From Gibbula magus (Eukaryota; Mollusca; Gastropoda; Trochida; Trochidae): DNA of 64,000 nt. The stretch's first letter is position 1, and each line of letters begins with the position of its first letter. Position numbers and translations under genes: made by a program. The notes under the pieces were generated by a model, which was given only the letters and a program-made list of their open reading frames with translations, made no database searches and had not been told where the DNA came from. The stretch spans positions 86,698,134 through 86,762,133 of the forward strand of contig OW388293.1 in the NCBI GenBank assembly GCA_936450465.1, read 5' to 3'. This document shows, in pieces, positions 1 through 11,683 of the stretch.

Positions 1-1605
1 TTAAGAGGTAGTTGTCATATTGCCTCCTAATTGTACATGCACTGTATCATATCATGTCCAATTGTTACAGTCATATATACAAATGTCAGAGATCAGTGAG
101 TGCACTTCATGTTAATCAATCTTACATGGCCAATATTTACATAACAATGTCTCGATATTCAAAGCAATTTGAATAATATGTAAAGAATAGACAGAGCAGA
201 CACACTGTCACTTATATTAGTGCAAATGCTGTTATCTTTGCTTTTCCAAATTTGATGAAAGAAAGTGTCACTTAAAAGCCTCATGAGGTACATGTATGGA
301 TTAAGAAGTAATGTCTACACATCGTGAATTTATTTAATTAAGTGATGTATACAAGTATTCTCGATCTGACTTTAAAAAAAGTGATCAGTTACTTCTTTTA
401 ATCCTTCTTATGCAATAATGAATAACACTTTTTAATTTAAATCAGACAATGTTTTAGAATTTTTTAAATCCTATTCTATTTTAGATGTATTTGAAATAAA
501 AATGTCTTTACGAAAATCTATGGTGCTTATGCTTAGGAATACTAACGGCAAATGCCTTTCTTAGTCGAACTAAGATCTTGTTATTTATGTATGATTCTAA
601 TAAATCAATGTTTTGAGAATAGTTATGTCTCTTAAAAAACACCCATATACAATTCCATTAGACACATTTTCAAAATCACAAGTTCTAGCGGTGAACTTAC
701 AGCTCCACAAGAATGAATATATACATTGTATATGAATACATTGTATACTGGATTATTCATCTCACCAGGAATTCCTATTATTTAAGTTATGGCAAACTCA
801 GTTGGGATTTCCATTTAGTTGGAAAACAACATGCGTCATTGTAAGTGGCATTTCATCTAATCTAATTCGAATTGATGTCCTTTACCTGAAGCATATCTGA
901 CAGTCAAAAATGAAACATGCACTTCGATTCCTGTCTATAATTGCTTCTCTTTAGCTGTTTAAAAGAACAAAAGGCGCCACAGGAATGCTCTCTGTTTTAA
1001 TCAGTTTTACTGTAAAGGAAAATATTTACACAGTGTATTATCAACTACGTCAATTGTTAAATGTTGTACTGGTAGCTTTAAGAGTGGACTCTTTCAATAA
1101 CATCTTGTAATGTACACATTGGTGTCAGAATAGATTTCGCAAAATAATAAAACAAATTACAAAAACAACTATTACTACTTTGTGGCAAAATAAAACATTA
1201 TTTTCAAGTTTTCAGTTTGTTATTTCAAAATCTGTATACTGAACTTTGCTAAAGAAACAATACCATCCATCAAACGACTCCTTCTGTATTAGCCAAGATG
1301 TACCACAAGACGATTTAGTATCTTGTAGATAGCCCTACAGATTATGTGTTCCTGATTCTCTGCACAAACTGGTCCCTACGAGTGATTTGAAAAGAATTGA
1401 AAAGCATCATCAGAAAAAATACGATTGATTATATAAGATCGGGAATCATTAGCTGAAGGTGATCCAAAGCTACAATTTTCAAAAAACCATGATATGCTAC
1501 CGAAAGAAAATGATCCTGTCACGCTAACTAACACTTTGTTCTTCTTATTTTGACCGAAAAACTGTGAATTTATGAGGAAATCTTGGCTCACTTTGCGATG
1601 ACATG

Positions 1606-1835
1606 TCCTGTAGTGAGTGCAAAGGTGAACCTTTAATTAACATCACAGACGAAAGTTCGGAGAATCATCAACGACATGAAACCAACCTTGTGCTGCCTTG
1701 ACTGTTTCCCTACCAAATTACTTCTCAAAATAAGTGATTGTAGTTTCCCAAGTTTGACGAAAATTGTGAATCTGAGTGTCATTTGGAGTTGTCCCTGTCT
1801 GCTTCAAAACGGCTGTCATCAGACCTTGATCCTGA
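1606..1835 (+). pseudogene. Cysteine-rich reading frame, copy A version, frameshifted
   Basis: This is the copy A counterpart of the open frame at 32145-32387. It begins with the same Met-Ser-Cys-Ser-Glu-Cys start, but an extra A near 1651 in the stretch that reads GACGAAGTTCG in B shifts the frame, so the rest of the cysteine pattern is lost. I do not recognise the protein, and the frame may be an exon rather than a whole gene. Confidence 0.3.
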
Positions 1836-3454
1836 TGTCCTGAAACATTACAGGCCTATATAAAACAAAAATATAAAAAAAACTCCTCCCAACTCCTTCT
1901 GTATTAGTGAAGATTTACAACATGAAGATGTTGTATTTAGTAGATAGCTCTGCAGTTCATGTGTCCTGATATTCTGCATAAACTTAAACTAAAATCAGCA
2001 AATAACAAGCACGTTTGTTTGACAGTTGTCGCCCTCTTGTGACACAAGTGTTGAAAGACATTGTTGAAACATTGTCTATTTGTAATCGATAGAGGACGAG
2101 TAGCAGTACATTATCGGGATATAAATGTACAGTTTTGAGAGGATTGATTTATATCTCGATTAATATAATTTTGTGAACTAGTTTGATGAGCATGATACCC
2201 GAACGCAACCAGAAAAGTGTACATCTATGGGGATATAATTGTACTCCACGTGACCACAATACAATCATTTGATTGGACGAAAGCATTTGACTGTGCTCTA
2301 ACGTCAGATATTTTCTATTATTAGTCAACCTATGTTTCTTTATAGAAACATTTCACTATTGATATGAAATGAAAAGCTGGGATGCTATGAAAGCTATATT
2401 ACCTGATGTTGCAAGTACTGTTGAAGAACATAGTATGTTGATGTTATGTGGTTATAAGGATTTCAGTGAGCGAAGAGTCGAATGAAAAAACAACTAAATC
2501 TTGTATTGTATAATTCAAGACACTATTATGGATTAAAGACACATGTACACACTTTATTTTATTATGTTTACATTGTATTAAGAAGTTATAATCCTGAATC
2601 TTAATCGACCATTACGAGTTATCCATAGTCAATTGAGAACATAGTGTATACTCTTCAAGGATTTGTTTTGGCAAATGTACTTTTACATTTACAATAGTTA
2701 GAATACAACTTTGAACCACATATCATACTAACAAGTACGATTGCAAATTAATATATATTATAAAATAAAGCGTCAATCCTGAATTTTACACATAACTAAA
2801 TCTACCCTAAACAGCATCCAAACAGATCGTTAGTTTAGGTATCTACTTTTAATACTGATGCCAAGGATGTATAGCTGCCTATCTTTAAAGACCTACCGTT
2901 TTTAATTGGATAAACGAATGAACAATCAAATACAGGCAGATTGAAAAATACTTCATAGAAGTGTTTGTGAATTATTGTTTAACACTTCAGATGACAGAAA
3001 ATCAGTTCTGGAGTTACCAAGCAGTTTATAGTATCCCTTTATTGCTCTCACATCACCTTTACAGCCAGTTTATGATCACCTTCAATTGATTCAGCGCTGA
3101 GAGCAGATGCATATATAATCTTCGACTGCTATCCTACATAGTCTGACTGTGGTAAGGTGTTGTGGTGTCGAATAGGTTCATAGCTAGATAGTAGATGGAA
3201 AGCATTTGACATATTAATATCCTGAACAATGCATGTCATCACACAGTGTTCGGAATATAGAAGTTGTCATCAATGTACTTGTTTTTTTCTGAATCCAGAT
3301 AGATGGTTGTTAATACATCTAAACAAAATCACCTTGTTTGCAGCTGACAACCACTTAATTAGTTCTCAGTTTGTTACTCAGAAAATATTATTCTAAGTCT
3401 TATGTAAAGTGTGTACATTTTAATAAAACATCAAACTATTGACACAATACATAC

Positions 3455-3617
3455 CCCTTCTCCAGACCTAAGTTTATTTCCCAGTCGTGCTGTCTATCAG
3501 AGAATTGACATTGTCCAATATCTGCCTCACCGATTCCATCTACATCTGACCCAGTTACAGTCACCTGTCCTTCATACATATAATAACACACAGTGTATGT
3601 GGCCCTGTTGAACCAAT
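3455..3617 (-). pseudogene. Exon-like island, copy A (open), unidentified gene
   Basis: On the minus strand a CAG acceptor at 3618-3620 is followed by 163 nt that stay open in one frame (2 nt, 53 codons, 2 nt) and then by a GTATGT donor at 3449-3454. The peptide has a Trp-Phe-Asn-Arg start, a Cys-Tyr-Tyr pair, Val-Thr-Val-Thr-Gly, Asp-Val-Asp-Gly and a second Cys before Phe-Ser-Asp-Arg, which suggests an extracellular domain. The paralogous stretch 37146-37307 in copy B has a TGA and a 1-nt loss, so only A is open here. No family recognised. The type is pseudogene because other exons in copy A are broken. Confidence 0.4.
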
Positions 3618-3836
3618 CTGATATCTACATTGATCGTTCTCATATCCACATTGATCGTATAGCTTGGATGATATGTCAGGATTGCCATCTTCTGGAATTG
3701 ATTGCCAGCTTAAGAGACCTATGCTTTGAACTCTTGTCAGATTATACATAAACTCAACGGGATCGATCTCGTTGAAGCAGTTTCGGAACTCCTGTATATC
3801 CTTTAACGGCCGCATATTGTTAGCACTATTGAACAT
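3618..3836 (-). other. Open minus-strand frame shared with copy B, possible upstream exon
   Basis: Directly upstream (minus strand) of the exon-like island at 3455-3617 lies a frame with the motif Arg-Pro-Leu-Lys-Asp-Ile-Gln-Glu-Phe-Arg and Cys residues near its end. The amino-acid pattern is largely kept in copy B (about 37310-37520), where one Trp codon has become a stop. Exon borders are unclear. Function unknown. Confidence 0.25.
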
Positions 3837-4143
3837 ATAACAGAACGTCAGTTTTCTTGCACAATTTATTTATTATTAGAACTTCTTTGTATTTGTATCC
3901 TTAGACTACAGATGTGCATGCATGTCTTTACTTATGTACGCAATATATGTTGCTTGTTTAGTTGTCTGCCTTTCAATGTAATAATTTAGTAATAAATACT
4001 AGTGATAAATGCTATATTAACCATAATTCATTTCAGAGTGTATAGGATGTTGAACATAAACAAACTCAAATGTTCCAGCATGACACATTTATTATTAATT
4101 ATTGTTTTTTTTACAACCCTGACTTCCACTTTAAATCATTTGT

Positions 4144-4337
4144 GAGTGAGTGAGTGAGTGAGTTATTGTTTAACGCCGCTTCGGCAGTATTGCAGCCATT
4201 AGCGGCGAGATATTTAATTTATTAGCCTAATTTAAAAAAGAAAATTGCTATTGAAAAACAGAACACGGCACAAAGGCCGTAAAAAGATCAGCGTATTATC
4301 ACAAGTTGAATAAAAGCTGATAATGAAAAGTTAAAAT
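4144..4337 (-). other. LINE 3' UTR and terminal stem-loop
   Basis: On the minus strand the 3' end has a stem-loop with arms GCCGC and GCGGC around a TGGC/GCCA-containing loop, then GTTAAAC and a CACT tetranucleotide tail. The same terminal module recurs at 13272, 42424, 47706, 49727, 49999, 50326, 51821 and 52619. The shortest copy (13272-13327) starts at this hairpin. This is the likely recognition site of the LINE reverse transcriptase. Confidence 0.75.
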
Positions 4338-7300
4338 TTACAATTTGTCAATAAGGTGTATAGCCTTCAAAAAATCTAAAACACGATGCTCACCGAAATG
4401 AGTAAAAACTTGATTGATTGAAATAGAAGGATAAAAAGTTTCCCTGATATGTGCAGTGTCCCAACACTCACAGAGAATGTGTTTCATTGTGAGAGGGCAC
4501 TGACAGGGTATACATACCGGGGGATCTTCCCCCTTTAAAAGATATGAGTGTGTAAGATGAGAGTGTCCAATACGACATCGTCGTAGGACACAAGCTTCCT
4601 GCCGGGTAAAAGAGGATAGAGATTTGTAACCTAAATGAGGTTGAATAATGTGAAGTTTGTTATGATGTTGTTGGTCCCATTGGGAATTCCAACGTTGTTT
4701 AATGTAAGATTTAATAGCAGGTTTAGAATCCGTATATGGAACTTTGGTAGGAGAAATATGTTTGAGGTTTAATGCTGATTTAGCAGCTGAGTCAGCTTTG
4801 TTGTTACCCCTTATACCCATATGGCTAGGAAGCCAGCAGAAGACGATGTCACATTGGAGACAAGAATTATGAAGTAATAAAATATCCCTGATAATTGGAT
4901 GATCACTCTTACAGTTTTTAATTGCTTGTAGGCAAGAAAGTGAATCGGAAAAAATAATGTAATTATTAGGGGTTGAGTTTTTAATGTGATGGACGGCCTT
5001 AAGAATGGCCTTAGCTTCTGCAGTAAAGATGCTGCTGCCATCATGCAGCCTTGAAGCATATGTTGTTGAAGGAGTCACAGTTGCTGCTGCAACTGTGGGT
5101 CCATCTTTAGAACCGTCAGTGTAAATTGGTTTATAATCTGCGAAAAAATTACGAAGTTCAAAAAATGCCTGTCGAAATATTAATTGGTCTGTATTTGATT
5201 TTTTATGAGTAGATAGAGAGAGGTTTACACGGGGCCTCACCAGCTGCCATGGCGGAGTGGCAAGCAGACCGTGCTCTGCTATTGTTGTTAGGTCAATATC
5301 ACAATCTTCAACATGTTGTTGAGTGGTGGAATTGCTTTAGGTTTTGAGTTATACAACTGCTGGTATTCAGGATTGAATACGCAGTTGTATGCAGGATTTG
5401 AAGGGTTTGATTTTAATTTGGTTATATATTGAAGTGCTAGCTTGATGCGCCGATCTTCAAGAGATGGCTCATCAGCTTCAACGTAAAGGCCTACAACTGG
5501 TGAAGTTCTGAAGGCCCCAAGACAAAGCCTGAGACCCTGATGGTGGATTGTATCTAGCATTTTGATATATGAGGGGCGGGCAGATCCATATATTATGGAT
5601 CCATAATCCAGTTTGGAGCGGATGAGTGATCGATAGAGATGAAGAAGAGTTTCTTCATCTCCACCCCATTTATTATTTGAAACGACCTTTAAAAGGTCTA
5701 ATGCCTTTAAGCATTTAGCTTTTAGATTTTTAAGATGAGGAATAAAAGAAAGTTTACTATCAAAAGTGAGACCAAGAAACTTGGCCTCAGGAACGACTTT
5801 AATTGGAGTTTTATCAAGGAATAATTCTGGATCTTTGTGCATTTTGCGCATATTGCAAAAATGCACACATGATGTTTTAGCTTTGGAAAATTTGAAGCCG
5901 TTTTCCAACGACCATTGATGGATTTTATTGAGGCAGAGTTGCAATTGGCGCTCGATTGATGGCATATTTTTGCCTCTGCAGGAAACTCCAAAATCGTCAA
6001 CAAAAAGTGAACCATCTGTATGGTCATTTAAGACTTTAGCCAAGCTGTTGATTTTGATGCTAAATAATGTGACAGATAAAATGCTACCTTGTGGGACACC
6101 CATTTCTTGATCAAAGAAATCAGAAAGGGTGGAACCCACGCGCACTTTAAATTGGCGGTCATGTAAAAAATTGGATATAAAATGAGGCATACGACCTCAC
6201 AAGCCAAATTCAAATAAATCTTTTAGGATGCCATGCTTCCATGTAGTGTCGTAAGCTTTTTCTAAATCGAAAAAGATAGACACAGCATGTTGTTTGTTAA
6301 TAAATGCATCACGAATAAATGATTCTAAACGAACAAGATGATCAGTGGTACTGCGTTGTTTGCGGAAACCACATTGAATATCAGTTAGTAATTTATTAGT
6401 TTCCAAGTACCAAACTAGACGATCATTGATCATCCGTTCCATAGTTTTACATACACAACTTGTTGAGGCTATAGGACGGTAGTTGGAAGGGTCTGTGTGA
6501 TCCTTCCCAGGTTTTGGGATAGGCACAATAGTAGCATTGTGCCAACAAGATGGAAATTCACCTGATTCCCATATATGATTAAATACCTGAAGTAGAACTT
6601 CAAGGCAAGGTTCCGGTAAATGTTTTAGAAGTTGATAATGGATTTCATCAGGGCCGGTAGCTGTATCATGAGCTTTAGAAAGTGCAGTTTTGAGCTCCGA
6701 CAAGGAGAAGTGTTCATTATAATCTTCTCCATTGTCAGATTTGAAATTAAGTGGTCGTTTTTCCTGTACCTTTTGGTACTTTTGGAAAGCAGGGACATAA
6801 TTTGCAGATGAAGAATTTTTAGAGATTGTTTCAGCCAACTTATTGGCAATATCAGATTTTGATGTGAGAAGGTCATCATTGACCTTAAGATGTTTTATTG
6901 TAGATTTAGAACCTTTGCCTTTAATTCTACTTATCATATTCCAGACTTTGCTGATAGGTGTTCTGGGATTGATCTTAGAGACATAGCCTCTCCAAGATTC
7001 GCGTTTTGTTGGTTGACTGTGCGTCGAGCTTTAGCTCGTGCCTTGCGACAGTTATCTAAGTTAATTCTTGTAGGTCGTTTACTGAGCTTGCGTTCACCTT
7101 TTTTACGTGCCTTAATGGCAGTATCGCAGGTTTCATTGAACCATGGCTTGTGAATGCGTGGATTTGCCGAGGTTTTAGGGATAGTTTCAGTTGCTATATC
7201 AATGAGACCTTTAGAAAAGGCCTCAACAGGATCAGTTGCATTAACTATTTCATCAAATATAATACGATCACGACATAGGGCAGAAAATGTACCCCAATCC

Positions 7301-8028
7301 GCCTTGGAAAATTTCCATTGAGGATTGTGTTCCTCGGGAACAGGTGATGAGGGTTCTAATACAATGGGGAAGTGATCACTTCCACATGTATCCTCATGGA
7401 CTGACCATGAAAAGTCATGTAAAAGGGATGCATCAGTTACTGATAAATCTATAGCTGTATATGATCCTGTAGCAGGATGTAGATATGTGTTTGAACCATC
7501 ATTGAATAGACATAAATCATTTTGGGTGAGGAAACTTTCGATAATTTTACCCCTAGAGTCTAGGGTATTACTACCCCAGAGGGGATTGTGACCGTTGAAG
7601 TCACCCATGATAATAAAAGGTTTAGGTAATTGATTAACGAGTTGATCAAGATCTTTTATAGTAAGATCTTGAGATGGTGGAATATATAAAGAACATAGAG
7701 TTAAAGTTTTAAATAATGATAAGCTGACAGCTACAGCTTGTTATTGTGTTTTTAATGGAATTTCTCTGTGGATAATTCCATCACATACTAAGATTGATGC
7801 ACCCCCTTTTGCCCTATCAGCAGAAGGGGAGAAAGAATTATAAAAAGTGAATGGTCTCATTCCAGCTTTATCAGAATCTTTAAGATGAGTTTCTTGAAGG
7901 CAAATAACTTGGGGATTGTATTGTTGGGCCAACAAGCCCAATTCATTAAAATTTACCTTAAAGCCTCGACAATTCCACTGGAGAATCGCCATGGATGCTA
8001 GGATAAAATAAAATATTAAAAGCCTCAT
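4338..8028 (-). pseudogene. LINE ORF2 (endonuclease, reverse transcriptase, RNase H), broken
   Basis: ORF2 encodes an APE-type endonuclease that nicks the target, a reverse transcriptase and a C-terminal RNase H. Endonuclease signs are WNCRG and CLQETHL near the start, GDFNGHN near 7600 and GSDHFPIVLE near 7370. RT signs are FFDLEKAYD (about 6260), GVPQGS (about 6100) and FVDD (about 6000). RNase H signs are YTDGSKDG (about 5110), an Glu in EAKAI, SDS and NKAD. Breaks seen against the 52619-56230 copy: TTA to TAA at 7741-7743, loss of one A near 7005, CGA to TGA at 6197-6199 and a 13-bp deletion near 5325. The start ATG overlaps the ORF1 stop as ATGA, which suggests coupled termination-reinitiation. 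Confidence 0.92.
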
Positions 8029-9377
8029 GATGGAGGTTTTACTGGAGAAAGCTGACGGTCCTTGGACCGAACCCTGTGCCCCTTTTTGGGGGAGTTGTTA
8101 AGGGATGCTGCGTCCGATGCGTCCATAAGGACGTCATCAGACTCAAGGTCAAGAGATCCATACTTGTTGTAGATCTCTACCGCACTCCTCTGGCCTTTGG
8201 GAGTGCGGTTTGCTGTTTTGGGGTTGGAATTACTTGCAGGTTTGGTGTTTGATTGTTTTGAGTTTTTATTTGGATTTTTGTTTTTAGCTGTTGTTGGAGA
8301 TGGTTTAGAGCCTGTTGGTTTGATAGGCTCGTTAAGAGAAAGAAGAGGGAAAGTCATGGTACCTATCGTGGAAGATGTAGCATTGCGCAGTTTGTGCTGA
8401 GTTGGTGGGTCACTGAGGGCACATGCAGATTTTATAATTGTTGAATAAGAAGGCTTTGGGCCCTCAGTAGCCAGGCGTTTAGCTTCGGGGAAGGAGACAT
8501 TCTGGGTATATTTAATTTTGAGGATGGTAGATTCCTGTTGCCACCGTGGGCACTCCTTTGAGGAAGCCATGTGTTCGCCAGCACAGTTGGCACACTTCGG
8601 CAACTCCTTGCAGTCCTGTGGATGGCCATCATCATCGAGCTTGCCACAGCGAGGGCAAACGCGGTCATCAGCCCTGCAAGAGTTGCTTCCATGGCCAAAC
8701 CTCTGGCAACGGTAGCAACGGAGGGGGTTAGGGATATACAGTTCCGTAGTGAGTTTGTAATACCCTGCATTTACTATTTTAGGAGCTTGTGGAAGTGAAA
8801 AAGTGAGTAGATAGGTATTGGTTTTGATGATGTTATCCTCCTTCTTGATGGTGAAACGCTTTACAGCTGTAACTGCCTGGCTTCTGAGGTTCTCAAGAAG
8901 CTCATCTTCGGTAGAATCCTGAAGACACCAATCCTTGTCACGGATGATGGCTTTGCTGCTATTGAGTGAGGTGTGAGGAGACACCTTGACAGGTTTGTCA
9001 ACAATGAATTTTAATGTTTGTAGAGATTTTGCCTGTTGTTCTGTTTTACATTCCACGAGTAGGTAGCCATTCTTTATCTTCTTCACATCCTTCACATCAC
9101 CTGCCAGCCCCTGGATGGTCTTGGCGGTTGCAAAGGGATTAACTCTAAGTGGCTTATCATCAGTTGAAGAGATTACTAAGAATCTAGGCCAGGTGGTTGA
9201 GTTTGATGATAGATAAAGTTGAGATGCTTTAGATTTTGATGCAGTGGCCTCTTCATCAGAAGAGCGACTGTCATCCGTTGAAATAGTACGCTTTTTTTTA
9301 CTTGATCTTCCCATGTTAGGTAGATAATGATTCATCACTCTGGATCCCCACCCACCACGGAGCACCAACAAGGGCAA
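8025..9377 (-). CDS. LINE ORF1 nucleic-acid-binding (Gag-like) protein, 450 aa
   Basis: ORF1 proteins of this LINE group coat the element RNA to form the retrotransposition particle. The frame is fully open for 450 codons. The N-terminal third is basic and Ser-rich. The middle (about residues 75-200) resembles the RRM-like region of I/Jockey/R1 ORF1 proteins. At about residues 215-275 come three zinc knuckles: CYRCQRFGHGSNSC (CX2CX4HX4C), a looser CPRC...GHPQDC and CANCAGEH...EC. The C-terminal part is Lys/Asn/Pro/Ser-rich and looks disordered. The first ATG may be a few codons too early; a later Met (MGRSSKKKR...) is the more usual-looking start. It stays intact while ORF2 decayed, so the insertion is probably not ancient. 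Confidence 0.88.
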   Translation of the reverse strand: MPLLVLRGGWGSRVMNHYLPNMGRSSKKKRTISTDDSRSSDEEATASKSKASQLYLSSNSTTWPRFLVISSTDDKPLRVNPFATAKTIQGLAGDVKDVKKIKNGYLLVECKTEQQAKSLQTLKFIVDKPVKVSPHTSLNSSKAIIRDKDWCLQDSTEDELLENLRSQAVTAVKRFTIKKEDNIIKTNTYLLTFSLPQAPKIVNAGYYKLTTELYIPNPLRCYRCQRFGHGSNSCRADDRVCPRCGKLDDDGHPQDCKELPKCANCAGEHMASSKECPRWQQESTILKIKYTQNVSFPEAKRLATEGPKPSYSTIIKSACALSDPPTQHKLRNATSSTIGTMTFPLLSLNEPIKPTGSKPSPTTAKNKNPNKNSKQSNTKPASNSNPKTANRTPKGQRSAVEIYNKYGSLDLESDDVLMDASDAASLNNSPKKGHRVRSKDRQLSPVKPPS

Positions 9378-9935
9378 TGCTGTATGTCAGCGGGTCTCCT
9401 GCTGACAGCACCGGGGATACCAGGATGATATACTCCACTAAAGAGTTGCCAATTCTTCACTGGATTGACCCATTGGCCACCGCTATCTTGGAAGCTGAGT
9501 AAAGTTGTTGAATGTGTGCAAGAGAGCACTAAGAATAGCAAGCAGAACGTAGAGATAAGTACATCAGGAAGGATAGCGTTGTGAAAAGGTGGCGAAGTTA
9601 TGCAAGAGAGCATCACGAAAGCACTGTAAATAATTGCAAAGAGAGGTAGCAGAGGAAGAAGAAGGATAGAAAAGATGTGCACAACCAAGTGCTAGGCATG
9701 ACCAGCCGATTGACCAGACCGGGCCCATCTGGCCACCTGTCTAGATGAAGTCGGGGCCGAAGCAGTGTATTGTTCAGTGTTAGCTTTAAGCTAAACACAT
9801 CCCTCAACCACCAGGCATCCTTCCTCCACCCGTACAGGTCGCAGCCCACGGCAAACTGACTGCCCCCTTTTAGTCGCCTCTTACGACAAGCAGGAGGAAC
9901 TGAGGGCCTATTCTAACCCGGGCACCCCACGGGGG
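9378..9935 (-). promoter_or_regulatory. LINE 5' UTR / presumptive internal promoter region
   Basis: These 558 nt lie between the LINE 5' end, fixed by the target-site duplication, and the ORF1 start. They open with GGGGTGCCCGGGTTAG on the minus strand and contain GTCGTAAGAGGCGACTAA, a short string I also remember from mollusc SINEs. A full-length 5' UTR is where an internal promoter would be expected. No promoter motif can be assigned by eye. Confidence 0.5.
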
Positions 9936-10078
9936 TTAACTCATTTGTACCTCGTCCTCCACACCTGTGTAGGTAACAACTACCTTAGAGGTGCTAATAA
10001 AAATAGGTAATGTTAATTTAGTCATGAAAGCTTACTTCAATTTTAAACAATCCAAATACATCCAACATGTTTATTTCA

Positions 10079-10193
10079 ACTGAAAATCATTGACCTCGAG
10101 ACCATGAGGCAGCATGTTACGAAGATTAGTCAACGTGTGGACTTGTAACTTTAGATCGTTTTTTAAAGTTTGTGCTTGCTCTCCTTCCATAAC
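10079..10193 (-). pseudogene. Exon-like island (copy A) with terminal stop, unidentified
   Basis: On the minus strand, after GTAAATAG (an AG that could be an acceptor), an open stretch reads Met-Glu-Gly-Glu-Gln-Ala and runs 38 codons, rich in Leu/Asn/Lys, to a TAA. The matching place in copy B (about 38830-38945) is rearranged and interrupted. It could be a last exon of the same unknown gene as the other islands. Weak evidence. Confidence 0.22.
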
Positions 10194-10280
10194 TATTTAC
10201 AAAATCACAAATTAGTTGAATTTCAATTATGTCTTTTCAGCATTCCATTTTCTATCACTTTGAAAAAGCGTTATGAACAA

Positions 10281-10545
10281 AGATTTTTCGCCAAATAATA
10301 CGGCTCTCAGTATTTGGGTAATCAAGTTCCAATTCGATAACATCACAGCAATAACTATCTTCCTCAGTCGCAACTCATATCAGTTAAATATCTGCAAGTT
10401 TATTACTTTCCTTATATTGACTTTTTGTGTTTCCTTTATTAGAATTGATGAGCTGAATGCTTCCGGTCCAATACAGGGAACTTGCAATACGGAGCTACTG
10501 TATTGATCACTCGTTCTGACTGCTTGAGATTCTCTCTATTTGGAA
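10281..10545 (-). other. Block unusually conserved between copies A and B
   Basis: This 265-bp stretch matches 39021-39290 with only about ten differences, whereas the sequence on both sides differs much more and has indels. Conserved frames exist on both strands. The minus frame around Glu-Glu-Asp-Ser-Tyr-Cys-Cys-Asp is identical in A and B. Purifying selection on an exon, a regulatory element, or local gene conversion would each explain it. Confidence 0.4.
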
Positions 10546-11365
10546 AAACCAAAGTAAACACAAAAAAAACGCTAGATTTCCAGCCTCCTGAAATTGTTTC
10601 AATCGCATGTCACTACAATTAATAAAAGTAGTACAAGGAACCTAATTTGATAAAGATGATGTTAGTGTTGTTCATTAAAATCCTATAGGTTGCTTTCTAT
10701 CTGAAGGTGTAGCATTTGTGAGACGATTCTAGACATGTCAATTTATTCTATACAACAGATGAGCATTTACTCATTGGCAAAGATATTTGAAATAGAATAC
10801 TGTCATACACCAGTTAATCATTTTAATAACAAAGCCAACATTAAATAATAAGACTTTCTAAACGAACATGTAACTGTCAATTGCAAACAACTGATTATAT
10901 TACAAAGGATTATATTGATAGCAACTAATCCAGTCACTGTTTCTCTGTGATTATGGTCATTCGAGATTATATCAATGGTTTTACAAATATGTGGTTAAAA
11001 GTCTCAAAAATAGGACATTAATTTGTGAAAAACTATCAAACGTCTTTGTTCGAAACTTATAGACTAAGATGAAGGTAAATCATTCTATTTCATTATGTTG
11101 TTAAGATTAGCTTACAAAGTAAATCAGTCTATGATCTCTGAGACATAGGAAAACATAACTCTGCAATCATATATGTACATCACGTGGAGACATCAAAACC
11201 ACTGAGAGATCGATATGTATCACTGATAATGTCCGCGGTCCAATAAACACTAATACTTTCAGGTAGTATAAACAATTACTGACACAGATAGGATAAATTC
11301 TGGACAGTGTCAGGGGATATTGAGATATAATTTGGAGTCTAATTATCACAGCAATACAAACGTGA

Positions 11366-11683
11366 GTGAGGGAGTGAGTGAGTTGGTGTTTCACGCCGCT
11401 TTCAAGAGTGTTTCACTTATATCACGGCTGCTAGTATTATGGCAGGGAGAAAGCCCGCATCGCCATGTGGCTATGCTTTGCGGTGAAACCTGCGAGCATC
11501 GGCTGGAACTATCGAACCATGGGTGGTACTACGCTGAAATACAGTGTAGCATTGCACCCAAACCTTACTGCGTGTAGAACAGTTCTCTACTGCAGACAAA
11601 GTTGCCGTGCCCCTGGCGGGATTCGAACCACAGACCTCTTGATCCGAAGCCGAACGCGCTAACCACTGCGCTATCCCGCCCCC
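11366..11683 (-). mobile_element. tRNA-derived SINE, full length
   Basis: Read on the minus strand, the element starts with a tRNA-like head: CGGGATAGCGCAGTGGTTAG (A box) and GGTTCGAATCCCGCCA (B box). A roughly 200-bp body follows, then a tail with GCGGCGT and CACTCACTCAC. The 11-bp duplication TACAAACGTGA lies at 11355-11365 and 11684-11694. Copy B (about 40070) has the empty site. Pol III transcription and LINE-dependent retroposition follow from the structure. Confidence 0.93.

Larger units (their letters stand above)
4144..9935 (-). mobile_element. Full-length non-LTR retrotransposon (I/Nimb-like LINE with RNase H)
   Basis: A 5.79-kb element read on the minus strand: 5' UTR (9378-9935), ORF1 (8025-9377), ORF2 (4338-8028), then a 3' UTR that ends in a GC-rich hairpin and a (CACT)n tail at 4144-4200. 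The borders are exact because copy B keeps the empty site (about 37820-37840). The 13-bp duplication TTAA(A/C)TCATTTGT flanks the element at 4131-4143 and 9936-9948. An ORF1 with CCHC knuckles and an ORF2 of endonuclease, reverse transcriptase and C-terminal RNase H place it in the I group (I, Nimb and relatives) by domain order. The exact clade is an inference. ORF1 is intact, while ORF2 carries two stops and two frameshifts, so this copy cannot make a full ORF2 protein. Confidence 0.93.

Noticed and set aside
11610..11683. A genuine tRNA gene on the minus strand
   Set aside because: The A and B boxes are clear, but the anticodon region does not fold convincingly, and the same sequence with a SINE body and target duplications occurs several times.
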